From assembly GCA_964617355.1 (NCBI GenBank), contig CAZTXP010000008.1:1-60838 (forward strand): a stretch of DNA of 60,838 nucleotides. The letters run 5' to 3'. The position numbers and the translations under genes were made by a program. Of this stretch, positions 25,536-34,345 are shown in pieces. The notes beneath the pieces were generated by a model. It had not been told where the DNA came from and ran no database searches. It saw nothing but the letters and a program-made list of their open reading frames with translations. Source of the stretch: CAZTDU01 sp964617355 (lineage in GTDB: Bacteria; Pseudomonadota; Gammaproteobacteria; Burkholderiales; SG8-39). Position 1 is the stretch's first letter, and each line of letters starts with the position of its first letter.

Positions 25536-26369
25536 ATGCGCGCCCTCGCCCTCCTCGTCGCCGCGGCCACGCTCGCCGGCTGCTCGCTGGTGGTCGAGCC
25601 GCTCGAGCAGCGCTACCTCTTTCGCTCGCGCCCGGTCGGGCCGGAACGCTTCGAGAACATCGTGCGCACCACCGAGGGCGTCGAGGAAGTGCGCATCGAC
25701 GCACCCGACGGCGCGAAGCTGCACGGCCTGCTGAAGCGCCCATCCGGCGCCAAGGCCGGCGAGCGCTTCCCGCTGGTGATCGTCTTCGGCGGCGCGTTCC
25801 GCGAAACCTCCTGGCTGGTGAACTGGGGGCAGAAGCCCGAGGGCTGGGGCTGGCTGCTGGTCAACTACCGCGGCTATGGGCTATCGACGGGCGAGCCCTC
25901 GGAAACCGCGCTGAAGGACGATGCGCGCCGCATCTACGACTGGGCGGTGGCGCGCGCCGACGTCGACCGCGAGAACGTGGTCCTGCTTGGCCGCAGCCTG
26001 GGTTCGTATGTCGCGGTGTCGCTCGCCAACACGCGCCCGGTGCGCGGGGTGATCCTCGCCACGCCCTTCGACAGCATCGCGTCGATCGGCGAGAAGCGCT
26101 ACCCGTTCCTGCCGCTGCAACTGCTGGTGGGCGACCGCTACAACTCGATCGAGCAGGCGCCCGCGATCAAGCAGCCCGCGCTCTTCCTGCTGGCGGAGAA
26201 CGACGACGTGACGCCGCCGGAAAACGGCGAGCGCCTCGCCAAGGCCTGGGGCGGCCCGTCGCGCGTGCACCTCCTGAAGGACACCGGCCACCGCATGGTG
26301 GAGTGGCGGGACGACTACTGGAAGGAGATCAACGCCTTCCTGGACGGGATCGCCAAGGCGAATCCCTAG
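25536..26369 (+). CDS. Alpha/beta hydrolase lipoprotein
   Basis: A 277-residue serine hydrolase with a lipobox LAGC (Cys16), so it is predicted to be lipid-anchored outside the cytoplasm. The nucleophile is Ser154 in GRSLGS, with candidate acid Asp224 (ENDDVTPP) and His252 (DTGHR). NYRGYGLSTGEPSE is the oxyanion-side loop of the BEM46/FrsA-like group. The substrate is unknown; esters or peptides are typical. It is convergent with the methyltransferase gene, ten bases away. Confidence 0.88.
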   Translation: MRALALLVAAATLAGCSLVVEPLEQRYLFRSRPVGPERFENIVRTTEGVEEVRIDAPDGAKLHGLLKRPSGAKAGERFPLVIVFGGAFRETSWLVNWGQKPEGWGWLLVNYRGYGLSTGEPSETALKDDARRIYDWAVARADVDRENVVLLGRSLGSYVAVSLANTRPVRGVILATPFDSIASIGEKRYPFLPLQLLVGDRYNSIEQAPAIKQPALFLLAENDDVTPPENGERLAKAWGGPSRVHLLKDTGHRMVEWRDDYWKEINAFLDGIAKANP

Positions 26370-26379
26370 GAAGCCTTCG

Positions 26380-26919
26380 TTACTTCCGCGGCACGGTCCA
26401 GAAATAGATGGTGCGCGTGCCGGACTCGAGCCGCTTCTCCGGCTTCCAGTCGCCCATGTCGAACTGGTGCGACACCACGCGCGAGCCCGCCTTCAGCTCG
26501 GCCCAGAGCTTCGGGCGCAGCTTCACGTTGAGGTCGGGCAGCAGGTAGAGCGTGACGATCGTCGCGTCGCGAAAATCGGACTGGAAGAGGTCGGCCTGCC
26601 GGAACTGCACGAGCTTTTCCACGCCGGCCTTCTTCGCGTTCTCGTTCGCCTCGCGGATGCGCGCCGGATCGATGTCGATGCCGACCGCGCGCACGCCGTA
26701 CATCTTCGCCGCCGTGATGGCGATGCGGCCGTCGCCGGAGCCGAGGTCATAGAGCACGTCGCCCGCCTTCACGTTGGCGAGGCGCAGCATGTCCTCGACC
26801 ACCTCCTGCGGCGTCGGCACGAAGATCACGTCCGGGAAGCGCTCGGCGGGCTTGTCCTGCGCGAACGCGGTGCCCGCCGCGAGGAGGAACGACACGAACA
26901 CGAAGCGAAGCGCGATCAT
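26380..26919 (-). CDS. SAM-dependent methyltransferase with N-terminal signal sequence
   Basis: A 179-residue class I methyltransferase fold with motif I DLGSGDG (58-64), the acidic GIDIDPAR and RQADLFQ. The relatives I recognise are the FAM173/ANTKMT-like lysine methyltransferases (VYDLGSGDGR). The oddity is residues 1-20, a good Sec signal peptide (MIALRFVFVSFLLAAGTAFA|QD), although S-adenosylmethionine is not known in the periplasm. It may be a membrane-tethered cytoplasmic enzyme or use another ligand. The PmbA gene lies ten bases upstream, so the two may be co-transcribed. Confidence 0.85.
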   Translation of the reverse strand: MIALRFVFVSFLLAAGTAFAQDKPAERFPDVIFVPTPQEVVEDMLRLANVKAGDVLYDLGSGDGRIAITAAKMYGVRAVGIDIDPARIREANENAKKAGVEKLVQFRQADLFQSDFRDATIVTLYLLPDLNVKLRPKLWAELKAGSRVVSHQFDMGDWKPEKRLESGTRTIYFWTVPRK

Positions 26920-26929
26920 GCGAGGCTCC

Positions 26930-28285
26930 TCAGTTGCCGGCGATGGTCATGCGCTCGACGAGGATCGAGCCGCAGGTGCGCGAGCCGCGCACGATGGTGT
27001 CGGCGCCGATGGCGACGATGCCGCGGAACATGTCGCGCAGGTTGCCGGCGATGGTGATCTCCTCGACCGGATAGGCGATCTCGCCGCCCTCGACCCAGTA
27101 GCCGGCTGCACCGCGGGAATAGTCTCCGGTGATCAGGTTGACGCCGTGGCCGAGCAGTTCGGTCACCAGCAAGCCGCGGCCCATCTTCTTCAGCATGCCG
27201 CGGAAATCGGGGCCGTCGGAATGCACCACGAGGTTCTGGCTGCCGCCCGCGCTGCCGGTGGTCTTCAGGCCGAGCTTGCGGGCGGAATAGCTGCCGAGGA
27301 AGTAGCCCTGCAGCACGCCGTCCCGGACCACGTCGCGCGCGCGCGTGGCGACGCCCTCGTCGTCGAACGCGCTGCTCGCCAGCCCGCGCTTCTCGTGCGG
27401 CCGCTCCTCGATGGTGACGTTCTTCGAGAACACCGGCTTGCCGAGGCTGTCGAGCAGGAACGAGCTCTTGCGATAGAGGTTGCCACCGCTCACTGCCGAG
27501 ACGAAGGTGCCGATCAGCGCGGTGGCAAGCGGCGCCTCGAACAGCACCGGCACCTGGCAGGTGGCGATCTTGCGCGCGCCCAGGCGCGCGAGCGCGCGCT
27601 CGCCGGCGTAGCGCCCGAGCGCATCGGGGTCGGCGAGGCCGCCCGGCAGGCGCGAGGTGCTGTACCAGTCGTCGCGCTGCATGAGGCCCTTGTCCTCGGC
27701 GATCATCACGCAGTGCAGCGAGTGCCGCGTGCTGGCGAAACCGCCCATGAAGCCGAGGCTGTTGGCGAACGCGAACTGGTAGTGCTGCGCGGACACGCCC
27801 GCGCCCTCGGAGTTCTTCAGCTTCGGCGACAGCGCGAACGCGGCGCGCTCGGTGCGCTTCGCGAGCGCGATCGCCTCCTCCGCGCGGATGTCCCACGGGT
27901 GGCAGAGGTCGAGGTCCGGCAGGTCGCGCGCGAGCTCGGCGGCCTCGGGCGGGCCGGCGCAGTCGTCCTCGGCCGTGTGGCGCGCGATGGCGAGCGCGGC
28001 GTCGACCGTCTGCGCGATCGCCGCGGGCGAGAAATCCGAGGTGCTGGCGTGGCCGCGGCGCGCCTTCGGGCGATCGCCGAGGTACACCGTGACGCCGATG
28101 CCCTTGTCGCGGTTGTTCTCGATGGTGTCGACCTCGCCCTTTCGCACCGACACCGACAGGCCGTAGCCCTCGGAGACGTCGCACTCGCACGCCGAGGCGC
28201 CGGCGCGGCGCGCGTGGTCGAGCACCGACTGCGCGAACTCGCGCAACTGCTGCTGCGCGTAGGTGAATTTCGTCGAGGCATCCAT
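26930..28285 (-). CDS. pmbA: PmbA/TldE, metalloprotease-complex subunit
   Basis: The 451-residue partner of TldD. The heterodimer degrades unfolded or modified peptides, including antibiotic precursors such as microcin B17, and CcdA antitoxin. The sequence lacks the HExxxH metal motif, as TldE subunits do, and ends with the family pattern GDYSRGAAGYWVEGGEIAYPV followed by EEITIAGNL. Length is normal. TldD is not in the window. The divergent darP gene lies 23 bases away, a common arrangement in proteobacteria (yjgA-pmbA). Confidence 0.95.
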   Translation of the reverse strand: MDASTKFTYAQQQLREFAQSVLDHARRAGASACECDVSEGYGLSVSVRKGEVDTIENNRDKGIGVTVYLGDRPKARRGHASTSDFSPAAIAQTVDAALAIARHTAEDDCAGPPEAAELARDLPDLDLCHPWDIRAEEAIALAKRTERAAFALSPKLKNSEGAGVSAQHYQFAFANSLGFMGGFASTRHSLHCVMIAEDKGLMQRDDWYSTSRLPGGLADPDALGRYAGERALARLGARKIATCQVPVLFEAPLATALIGTFVSAVSGGNLYRKSSFLLDSLGKPVFSKNVTIEERPHEKRGLASSAFDDEGVATRARDVVRDGVLQGYFLGSYSARKLGLKTTGSAGGSQNLVVHSDGPDFRGMLKKMGRGLLVTELLGHGVNLITGDYSRGAAGYWVEGGEIAYPVEEITIAGNLRDMFRGIVAIGADTIVRGSRTCGSILVERMTIAGN

Positions 28286-28308
28286 ATGGCGCGCTATGAT
28301 ACCGCCCC

Positions 28309-28836
28309 TTGAACGACGAACCCGACTCGCGGCCGAGCAAGACGCAGCAGAAGGCGCGCATGCACGAGCTGCAGGCGCTCGGTGCCGCGCTCGTCGAGCT
28401 GCCGGAGGCCACCGTCGCGGCGATCGCGATCCCGGAGAACCTCGCCGCCGCGGTGCGCGAGGCGCGCCGCATCACCAGCCACGAGGGCCGGCGCCGCCAG
28501 CTGCAGTACATCGGCAAGCTGATGCGCGACGTCGATCCGGAGCCGATCCGCCGCGCGCTCGCCGAGCGCGCCGGGCAGTCGGCGCAGGCGCGCGCGCAGC
28601 AGGTGAACCTGGAGCGCTGGCGCGCGCGGCTGATCGAGGACGAGGGCGCGCTGACCGCGTTCGCCGAGGCGCACCCCGGCGCCGACCTGCAGGCGCTGCG
28701 CACGCTGATCCGCAACGCGAGGAAGGAAATCGCCGAGGCGAAGCCGCCGCGTGCGCAGCGCGAGCTCTTTCGCATGATCCGGGACCTCGAGGACCGCGCG
28801 CGCGCAGCGCCCGGCGACACAGGAGAAGACGCATGA
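28309..28836 (+). CDS. darP: Ribosome biogenesis factor DarP (YjgA)
   Basis: A 175-residue DUF615 protein that joins late 50S subunits. It begins at a TTG (28309), the only plausible start giving the usual acidic N-terminus followed by SKTQQKARMHELQALGAALVEL. The core RRRQLQYIGKLMRD is diagnostic. It ends by overlapping mogA (ATGA). The neighbouring divergent pmbA supports the assignment. Confidence 0.93.
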   Translation: MNDEPDSRPSKTQQKARMHELQALGAALVELPEATVAAIAIPENLAAAVREARRITSHEGRRRQLQYIGKLMRDVDPEPIRRALAERAGQSAQARAQQVNLERWRARLIEDEGALTAFAEAHPGADLQALRTLIRNARKEIAEAKPPRAQRELFRMIRDLEDRARAAPGDTGEDA

Positions 28837-29432
28837 CGGAACGGCTGAAGGTCGGCCTAGTGTCGGTGAGCGACCGCGCGAGCGCCGGGGTCTACCGGGA
28901 CGAGGGCATCCCCGCGCTGAAGGAGTGGCTCGCCGCGGCGATCGCGTCGCCGGCGATCGACTTCGAGGAGCGCCTGATCGCCGACGAGCAGCCGGTGATC
29001 GAGGCGACGCTGAAGGCGCTCGCGGATGACGCGGGCTGCCACCTCGTGCTGACCACGGGCGGTACCGGTCCCGCGCCGCGCGACGTCACGCCGGAAGCCA
29101 CGCTCGCCGTCGCGCACAAGGTGATGCCGGGATTCGGCGAGCAGATGCGCGCCATCAGCCTGAAGTTCGTGCCCACCGCGATCCTGTCGCGGCAGGTGGC
29201 GGTGATCCGCTACCGACGCGAAGCCGGCGGTCCCGGCGGGAGCCTGATCGTCAACCTGCCCGGCCAGCCGAAGTCGATCCGCGAGACGCTGCAGGGCCTG
29301 CCCGACGCGCCGGGCATCTTCGCCGCGATCCCCTACTGCATCGACCTGATCGGCGGTCCGTACATCGACGCCAACGAAGCGGTGATCAAGGCGTTCCGGC
29401 CGAAATCGGCGATCCGCCCTCGGCCGGCATGA
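28833..29432 (+). CDS. mogA: Molybdopterin adenylyltransferase MogA
   Basis: A 199-residue protein that adenylates molybdopterin before molybdate insertion. VGLVSVSDRASAGVYRDEGIP opens the MoaB/MogA fold, and LTTGGTGPAPRDVTPEAT is the conserved nucleotide-binding loop. The molybdenum hydroxylase at 9.6-13.4 kb would need its product. The last 47 bases overlap the 3' end of the convergent RND pump gene, so the C-terminal ~15 residues (FRPKSAIRPRPA) look like run-on into that gene. Confidence 0.94.
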   Translation: MTERLKVGLVSVSDRASAGVYRDEGIPALKEWLAAAIASPAIDFEERLIADEQPVIEATLKALADDAGCHLVLTTGGTGPAPRDVTPEATLAVAHKVMPGFGEQMRAISLKFVPTAILSRQVAVIRYRREAGGPGGSLIVNLPGQPKSIRETLQGLPDAPGIFAAIPYCIDLIGGPYIDANEAVIKAFRPKSAIRPRPA

Positions 29433-32400
29433 CCGTGCCGCCCTGCGGGGCGGCCCCGGAGGCGGCCGCGTCCTGCGGCTTGCGGACCTTGAACCACGCG
29501 GCGTAGAGCGCCGGCACGAAGAGCAGGGTCAGCGCGGTCGCCACCAGCAGGCCGCCCATGATGGCGTAGGCCATCGGCCCCCAGAGCACGCTGCGCGCGA
29601 GCGGGATCATCGCCAGCATCGCCGCCGCCGCCGTCAGCACGATCGGCCGGAAGCGCCGCACGACCGCCTCGCGGACCGCCACCCATGCGGGATGGCCGGC
29701 GGCGATGTCCTGCTCGATCTGGTCCACCAGGATCACGGTGTTCCGCATGATCATGCCGGCGAGCGCGATGGTGCCGAGCATGGCGACGAAGCCGAAGGGC
29801 TTGGAGAACACCAGCAGCGCGAGCGCGACGCCGATCACGCCCAGCGGCGCGGTGGCGAGCACCATGAACGCGCGCGAGAAGCTGCGCAGTTGCAGCATCA
29901 GCAGCGTGAGCACCACCAGCAGCAGCATCGGCATGCCGGCGCCGATGGATTTCTGCGCCTTGGTGTTCTCCTCGAACGCGCCGCCGGCCTCGATGCGCAC
30001 GCCGGGCGGCAGCGACTGGCGGATCGCGGCCAGCGTCGGATCGATCGCCATGGTGACGTCGGGCGCCTGCACGCCGTCGACGATGTCCGCGCGCACCGTG
30101 AGCGCGAGTTCGCGCGCGCGGCGCCAGAGGATCGGCTCCTCGAGCACCTCGCCGATGCGCGCGACCTGCGCGAGCGGCACGCCCTGGCCGCTGCCGGTCG
30201 ACACGGTCAGTTCGCCAAGCGCCTCGAGCGTGCCGCGCTCGCCCTCGGGCGCGCGCAGCACCACGTCGACCAGGCGATCGGCCTCGCGGTACTGGCCGAT
30301 CGCGACGCCCTGCACGGTCGCCGCGACGGCGCGCGCCACCGCCTGCGAGGACGCGCCCAGCGCCCGCACCTTGTCCTGGTCCACGTCCACGCGCAGCGCG
30401 AGCACCTTGTCGCCCCAGTTGACGTTGGTGTCCACCGTGTGCGGGTTCGCGCGCACGCGCTCGGCGACCTGGTCGGCCACCTTCTTCAGCGTGGCGACGT
30501 CGTCGCCGATGACGCGGAACTGGATCGGGTAGTTCACCGGCGGCCCGAGCGGCACGCGGTTGACGCGCGCGCGCACGCCGGGGAAGCCGGTCTCGAATTC
30601 CTTGCGCAGCCGCGCGATGGTGCGCTCGCGCGCGGGCACGTCCTTCGTCAGCACGATCACGTGCGCGAAGTTGGTACGGAAGAGCTGCTGTTCCAGCGAC
30701 AGGAAGAAGCGCGGCGAGCCGTTGCCGACGTAGCTGACGAAGCTCGTCACGCCGTCGTCCTTCGCGAGCAGCGCCTCGACGCGCTGCGCCTCGCGCTCGG
30801 TGGCGCGGATCGAGGCGCCCTCGGGCAGCCACAGCTCGACCATCAGTTCGGTGCGGTTCGAGGACGGGAAGAACTGCTTCTCGGTCGCGCCCATGCCGGC
30901 GATGCCGAGCGCGAAGGTCGCGGCGGTGGCGGCGATCACCGTCCAGCGGTGCCCGAGGCACCAGTCGACGGTGGCGCGCAGGCGCCGGTAGAACGGCGTG
31001 TCGAACACCTCGTGGTGCGCCTCGGGGCCGGCGCGGCGCTCGCGCAGCAGCCACGCGCCGATGAACGGCGTGGCGATCACAGCGGCGAACCACGACAGCA
31101 CGAGCGCGATCGTCGTCACCTGGAAGATCGCGAACGTGTACTCGCCCGTGGTGGAGCGCGCGGTGGCGATGGGCAGGAAACCGGCGACCGTGATCAGCGT
31201 GCCGGAGAGCATCGGGAACGCGGTCGACGTGTACGCGTAGGTCGCGGCGCGCAGGCGGTCGTAGCCCTCCTCGAGCTTCCTCGCCATCATCTCCACCGAG
31301 ATCATCGCGTCGTCGACCAGCAGGCCAAGCGCGATGATCAGCGCGCCGGTCGAGATGCGGTGCAGGTCGATCCGGAGCCACGCCATCGCGAGGAAGGTGG
31401 CGGCGAGCACCAGCGGGATGGTCAGCGCGACCACCAGGCCGGTGCGCGCGCCGAGCGACACGAACGAGACCGCGAGCACGATCGCCACCGCCTCGAGGAG
31501 CGAGGCCATGAACTCGCCCACCGCGAGCTTCACCACCGCCGGCTGGTCCGACACCTGCTCGAACTCCACCCCGGCCGGGAACTCGGACTTCAGCCGCGCC
31601 ATCGTGCGCCGCAGGTCCTCGCCCAGCTTCAGCACGTCGCCGTCGCGCACCATCGACACCGCGAGCGCGATCGCCTCGCGGCCGCGGAAGCGCACGAACG
31701 ACACCGGCGGATCCACCGTGCCGCGCGACACCGCGGCGATGTCGCCGAGCCGGATGGTCTGCCCGCCGGCGCGCAGCCGCAGGTCGGCCACCGCCTGCAC
31801 GGAGTCGAGCTGGCCGGTGACGCGCAGCGCCACGCTCGCGTCGCGCAGCTCGACCGCGCCGGGCGGCACGACGGCGTTCTGCGCGGCGAGCGCCTGCGCG
31901 ATCGCGGCCCCGTCGATGCCGAGCGCGGCGAGGCGCTTGGGCGAGATCTCGACGTGGATGCGGTCGTCCTGCACGCCGACCAGCTCGGCCTTCGACACGT
32001 TCGGCAGGCGCAGCACCTCCTGCCGCGCGCGCTCGACGAAATCGCGCAGCTCCGAGTGCGTGAAGCCGTCGGCGGTGAACGCGTAGATCGAGCCGAACAC
32101 GTCGCCGAACTCGTCGTTGACGAACGGCCCGAGCGCTTCCGGCGGCAGCGTGTGGCGCATGTCGCCGAGCTTCTTCCTCACCTGGATCCAGATCCACGGC
32201 ACCTCGTGCGGCGGCGCGGTGTCGAGCAGCTCGAGCACGATCAGCGACTCGCCCGGCTTCGAGTAGCTCGTGGTGTGCTTGTAGTAGGCCGTCTCCTGCA
32301 GCTTCTTCTCGAGGCGGTCGGTGACCTGCCGGTCCACCTGCTCCGCGGTCGCGCCAGGCCACAGCGTGCGGATGACGATGCCTCGGAACGCGAAGTCGGG

Positions 32401-32526
32401 ATCCTCGCGCTGGCCGAGCTTGAAGTAGGCCATGATCCCGGCGACCGCGATCGCGAGCAGGAAGAACAGCGTGAGCTCGCGGTGCCGCAGCGCCGCGGCC
32501 GAGAGGTTGAAGCGGCCCTCGGTCAT
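29386..32526 (-). CDS. RND efflux transporter, inner-membrane pump
   Basis: A 1046-residue HAE1/AcrB-like pump. It has TM1 near the N-terminus (LTLFFLLAIAVAGIMAYF), two large periplasmic loops and twelve expected helices. The proton-relay aspartates are in LGLLVDDAMIS (TM4). The N-terminal FNLSAAALRHRELTLFF style matches the group found in adaptor-RND pairs without a dedicated outer-membrane channel. It is the third gene of a TetR-adaptor-pump operon, seven bases after the adaptor. Substrates are unknown. Confidence 0.94.
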   Translation of the reverse strand: MTEGRFNLSAAALRHRELTLFFLLAIAVAGIMAYFKLGQREDPDFAFRGIVIRTLWPGATAEQVDRQVTDRLEKKLQETAYYKHTTSYSKPGESLIVLELLDTAPPHEVPWIWIQVRKKLGDMRHTLPPEALGPFVNDEFGDVFGSIYAFTADGFTHSELRDFVERARQEVLRLPNVSKAELVGVQDDRIHVEISPKRLAALGIDGAAIAQALAAQNAVVPPGAVELRDASVALRVTGQLDSVQAVADLRLRAGGQTIRLGDIAAVSRGTVDPPVSFVRFRGREAIALAVSMVRDGDVLKLGEDLRRTMARLKSEFPAGVEFEQVSDQPAVVKLAVGEFMASLLEAVAIVLAVSFVSLGARTGLVVALTIPLVLAATFLAMAWLRIDLHRISTGALIIALGLLVDDAMISVEMMARKLEEGYDRLRAATYAYTSTAFPMLSGTLITVAGFLPIATARSTTGEYTFAIFQVTTIALVLSWFAAVIATPFIGAWLLRERRAGPEAHHEVFDTPFYRRLRATVDWCLGHRWTVIAATAATFALGIAGMGATEKQFFPSSNRTELMVELWLPEGASIRATEREAQRVEALLAKDDGVTSFVSYVGNGSPRFFLSLEQQLFRTNFAHVIVLTKDVPARERTIARLRKEFETGFPGVRARVNRVPLGPPVNYPIQFRVIGDDVATLKKVADQVAERVRANPHTVDTNVNWGDKVLALRVDVDQDKVRALGASSQAVARAVAATVQGVAIGQYREADRLVDVVLRAPEGERGTLEALGELTVSTGSGQGVPLAQVARIGEVLEEPILWRRARELALTVRADIVDGVQAPDVTMAIDPTLAAIRQSLPPGVRIEAGGAFEENTKAQKSIGAGMPMLLLVVLTLLMLQLRSFSRAFMVLATAPLGVIGVALALLVFSKPFGFVAMLGTIALAGMIMRNTVILVDQIEQDIAAGHPAWVAVREAVVRRFRPIVLTAAAAMLAMIPLARSVLWGPMAYAIMGGLLVATALTLLFVPALYAAWFKVRKPQDAAASGAAPQGGTVMPAEGGSPISAGTP

Positions 32527-32533
32527 CGGGCGG

Positions 32534-33595
32534 CTACTCGAGGACCCGGACCTTCTGTCCCGGGCGCAGCAGCGAGGCGCCCGCGGCCACGACGACGTCG
32601 CCGGCCTTCACGCCGGACTCGACGACGACGCGGTCGCCGGCGAGGCCGGCAGTCTTCACCGGCTGGGCGCGCGTCGTGCCGTCGGGGGCGACCAGCAGCA
32701 CCTGCGGCGCGTCGCCACGCGAGTGCAGCGCCGCGACGGGAAGCTCGATCCGCGGCGCGCCCTCGGGCGCGGCGACGGCGATGCGCGCGCTCATGCCAAG
32801 GTCTACTTCCGGGCCGGGCGAGCGCAGCGTGGCGCGCGCGGCGTAGGTGCGCGTCGCCGGGTCGGCGGCGGGCGAGAGCTCGCGCAGCGTCGCCGGCCAC
32901 GAGCGCCCGGGCAGCGCGTTCAGCGTGACGGTGTACGCCGCGCCGGGCGCGACCAGGTCGCGGCGCGATTCGGGCACGGCGAACGCGATCTCCTTGTCGC
33001 CCTGGCGCGCGACGCGCGCCACGACCTGCCCGGCGGCCACGACCTGCCCCGCCTCGGCCTCGATCGCGACCACCACGCCCGCGTGGTCCGCGGCGAGCAC
33101 CGCGTACGCCGCCTGGTTCGCCGCCTGACGCTGCTGCGCGCGCGCCGCCTCGTAGCGCGCGTCCGCGGTGGCGAACGCGCTCGCGCGCCGCTCGTACTCG
33201 GCGGCGCTGATGAAGTTGCGCTCGCGCAGGTCGCGGTAGCGCTTGAGCTCGGCCTCGGCGAAATCGCGCTCGGCGCGCGCGGAGGCAAGCTGCGCGCGCG
33301 CGCCCTCGGCGGCGAGCGCAAGGTCGGAAGGGTCGAGCCGCGCGAGCGGCTGCCCGGCGCGCACCGTCGTGCCGACCTCGACCAGGCGCTCGACGATCTT
33401 GCCCGGCACGCGAAAGCCCAGGCGCGTCTCGTAGCGCGCGCGGACCTCGCCGGCGAACTCCGCGGTGCGCGCGCCCGCGCCCTCGCCGATGCGGATCACG
33501 CGCACCGGACGGGTCTCGTCCGGCTTCGGGTCCGGCGCCTTGGCGCAGCCGGCGAGGAGCGCCGCGGCGGCGGCGAGGATCAGGAAGGGCTTCAT
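32534..33595 (-). CDS. RND efflux periplasmic adaptor lipoprotein
   Basis: A 353-residue membrane-fusion protein. The lipobox is LLAGC (Cys17). A biotinyl-lipoyl half-motif (RLGFRVPGKIVERLVEVGTTVRAG) and its mate (AGVVVAIEAEAGQVVAAGQ) flank a long Ala/Arg/Glu coiled coil. Beta-barrel and membrane-proximal domains follow. It bridges the pump to a TolC-type channel encoded elsewhere. The start overlaps the TetR stop (ATGA). Confidence 0.94.
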   Translation of the reverse strand: MKPFLILAAAAALLAGCAKAPDPKPDETRPVRVIRIGEGAGARTAEFAGEVRARYETRLGFRVPGKIVERLVEVGTTVRAGQPLARLDPSDLALAAEGARAQLASARAERDFAEAELKRYRDLRERNFISAAEYERRASAFATADARYEAARAQQRQAANQAAYAVLAADHAGVVVAIEAEAGQVVAAGQVVARVARQGDKEIAFAVPESRRDLVAPGAAYTVTLNALPGRSWPATLRELSPAADPATRTYAARATLRSPGPEVDLGMSARIAVAAPEGAPRIELPVAALHSRGDAPQVLLVAPDGTTRAQPVKTAGLAGDRVVVESGVKAGDVVVAAGASLLRPGQKVRVLE

Positions 33596-34305
33596 CGGGG
33601 TCCCCCGGCGGCACGGCGCGCCGCGCCGTCCCAGAGGTCGGCCAGCGCGTCGATCAGCTGTTGCTCGAAGTCGATACGCAGCGGTACGACGCCGGCACGT
33701 TCCATCGCGCGACGCAGCTTCGGCGGCGTGTCGGCGAGTTGCCACAGGCCGATGATCAGCGCGTGGCTGTTCATGAGCAGCGCGGCGCCTGCGCCGGGCG
33801 CGAGCCCGGGCAGCAGCGCCTCGAGGCGCGCGCCGAGGCGCTCGATGCGCGGCCCGAGGCTCGCCTTGAACGCGACCGCGGCCTCGGTGCTGACGTGGTC
33901 GGCAAGGTACGCGCGGCAATTGCCGGCGAGCGCATAGGCCTCGGGACGCTCGCGATGGAAGCGGATGCCCGCCTCCAGCACGTCGCGCGAGGTGGTACCC
34001 GGCACGTCGAGGGCGGCCTCGAAGGCGTCGAAGAGCTGGTGCACCTGTCGCTCGTGGATCGCGAGCAGCACCTCCTCGCGCGAGGCGAAATAGAGGTAGA
34101 CGGTGCCCTTGGCGAGTCCGGCTTCGCGCGCGAGCGCCTCCACGGCGAACGCGCACGACGGATCTGCGTGGGCGAGCGCCTGCGCGGCGGCGAGGATCGC
34201 GGCGCGGCGCTCGGACTTCTGCTCGGCGGCCACGGCGCGACCGAAAGGCTTCGCGGCGGGCACGCGCGAACGCGCGGGGCGGTGGCGGGACTGACCGTGG
34301 GTCAT
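33592..34305 (-). CDS. TetR-family repressor of the RND pump
   Basis: A 237-residue regulator with a basic 30-residue lead, then the TetR DNA-binding domain (helix-turn-helix about 53-75, ending in the diagnostic KGTVYLYFASREEVL). The C-terminal ligand domain carries RIDFEQQLIDALADLW. As first gene of the operon it probably represses itself and the pump through the palindrome at 34322-34342, just upstream of its start. Confidence 0.93.
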   Translation of the reverse strand: MTHGQSRHRPARSRVPAAKPFGRAVAAEQKSERRAAILAAAQALAHADPSCAFAVEALAREAGLAKGTVYLYFASREEVLLAIHERQVHQLFDAFEAALDVPGTTSRDVLEAGIRFHRERPEAYALAGNCRAYLADHVSTEAAVAFKASLGPRIERLGARLEALLPGLAPGAGAALLMNSHALIIGLWQLADTPPKLRRAMERAGVVPLRIDFEQQLIDALADLWDGAARRAAGGPR

Positions 34306-34321
34306 TTCCCGCCAGTCTAAA

Positions 34322-34342
34322 TGACCGGCGTTCAGCCGGTCA
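34322..34342. promoter_or_regulatory. Palindromic TetR operator (predicted)
   Basis: TGACCGGC, spacer GTTCA, GCCGGTCA: a perfect 8-5-8 inverted repeat starting 17 bases upstream of the TetR start codon. Size and symmetry suit a TetR dimer. It also lies just past the stop of the convergent-side gene at 34346, but has no T-run, so an operator is more likely than a terminator. Confidence 0.6.
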
Positions 34343-34345
34343 ACG

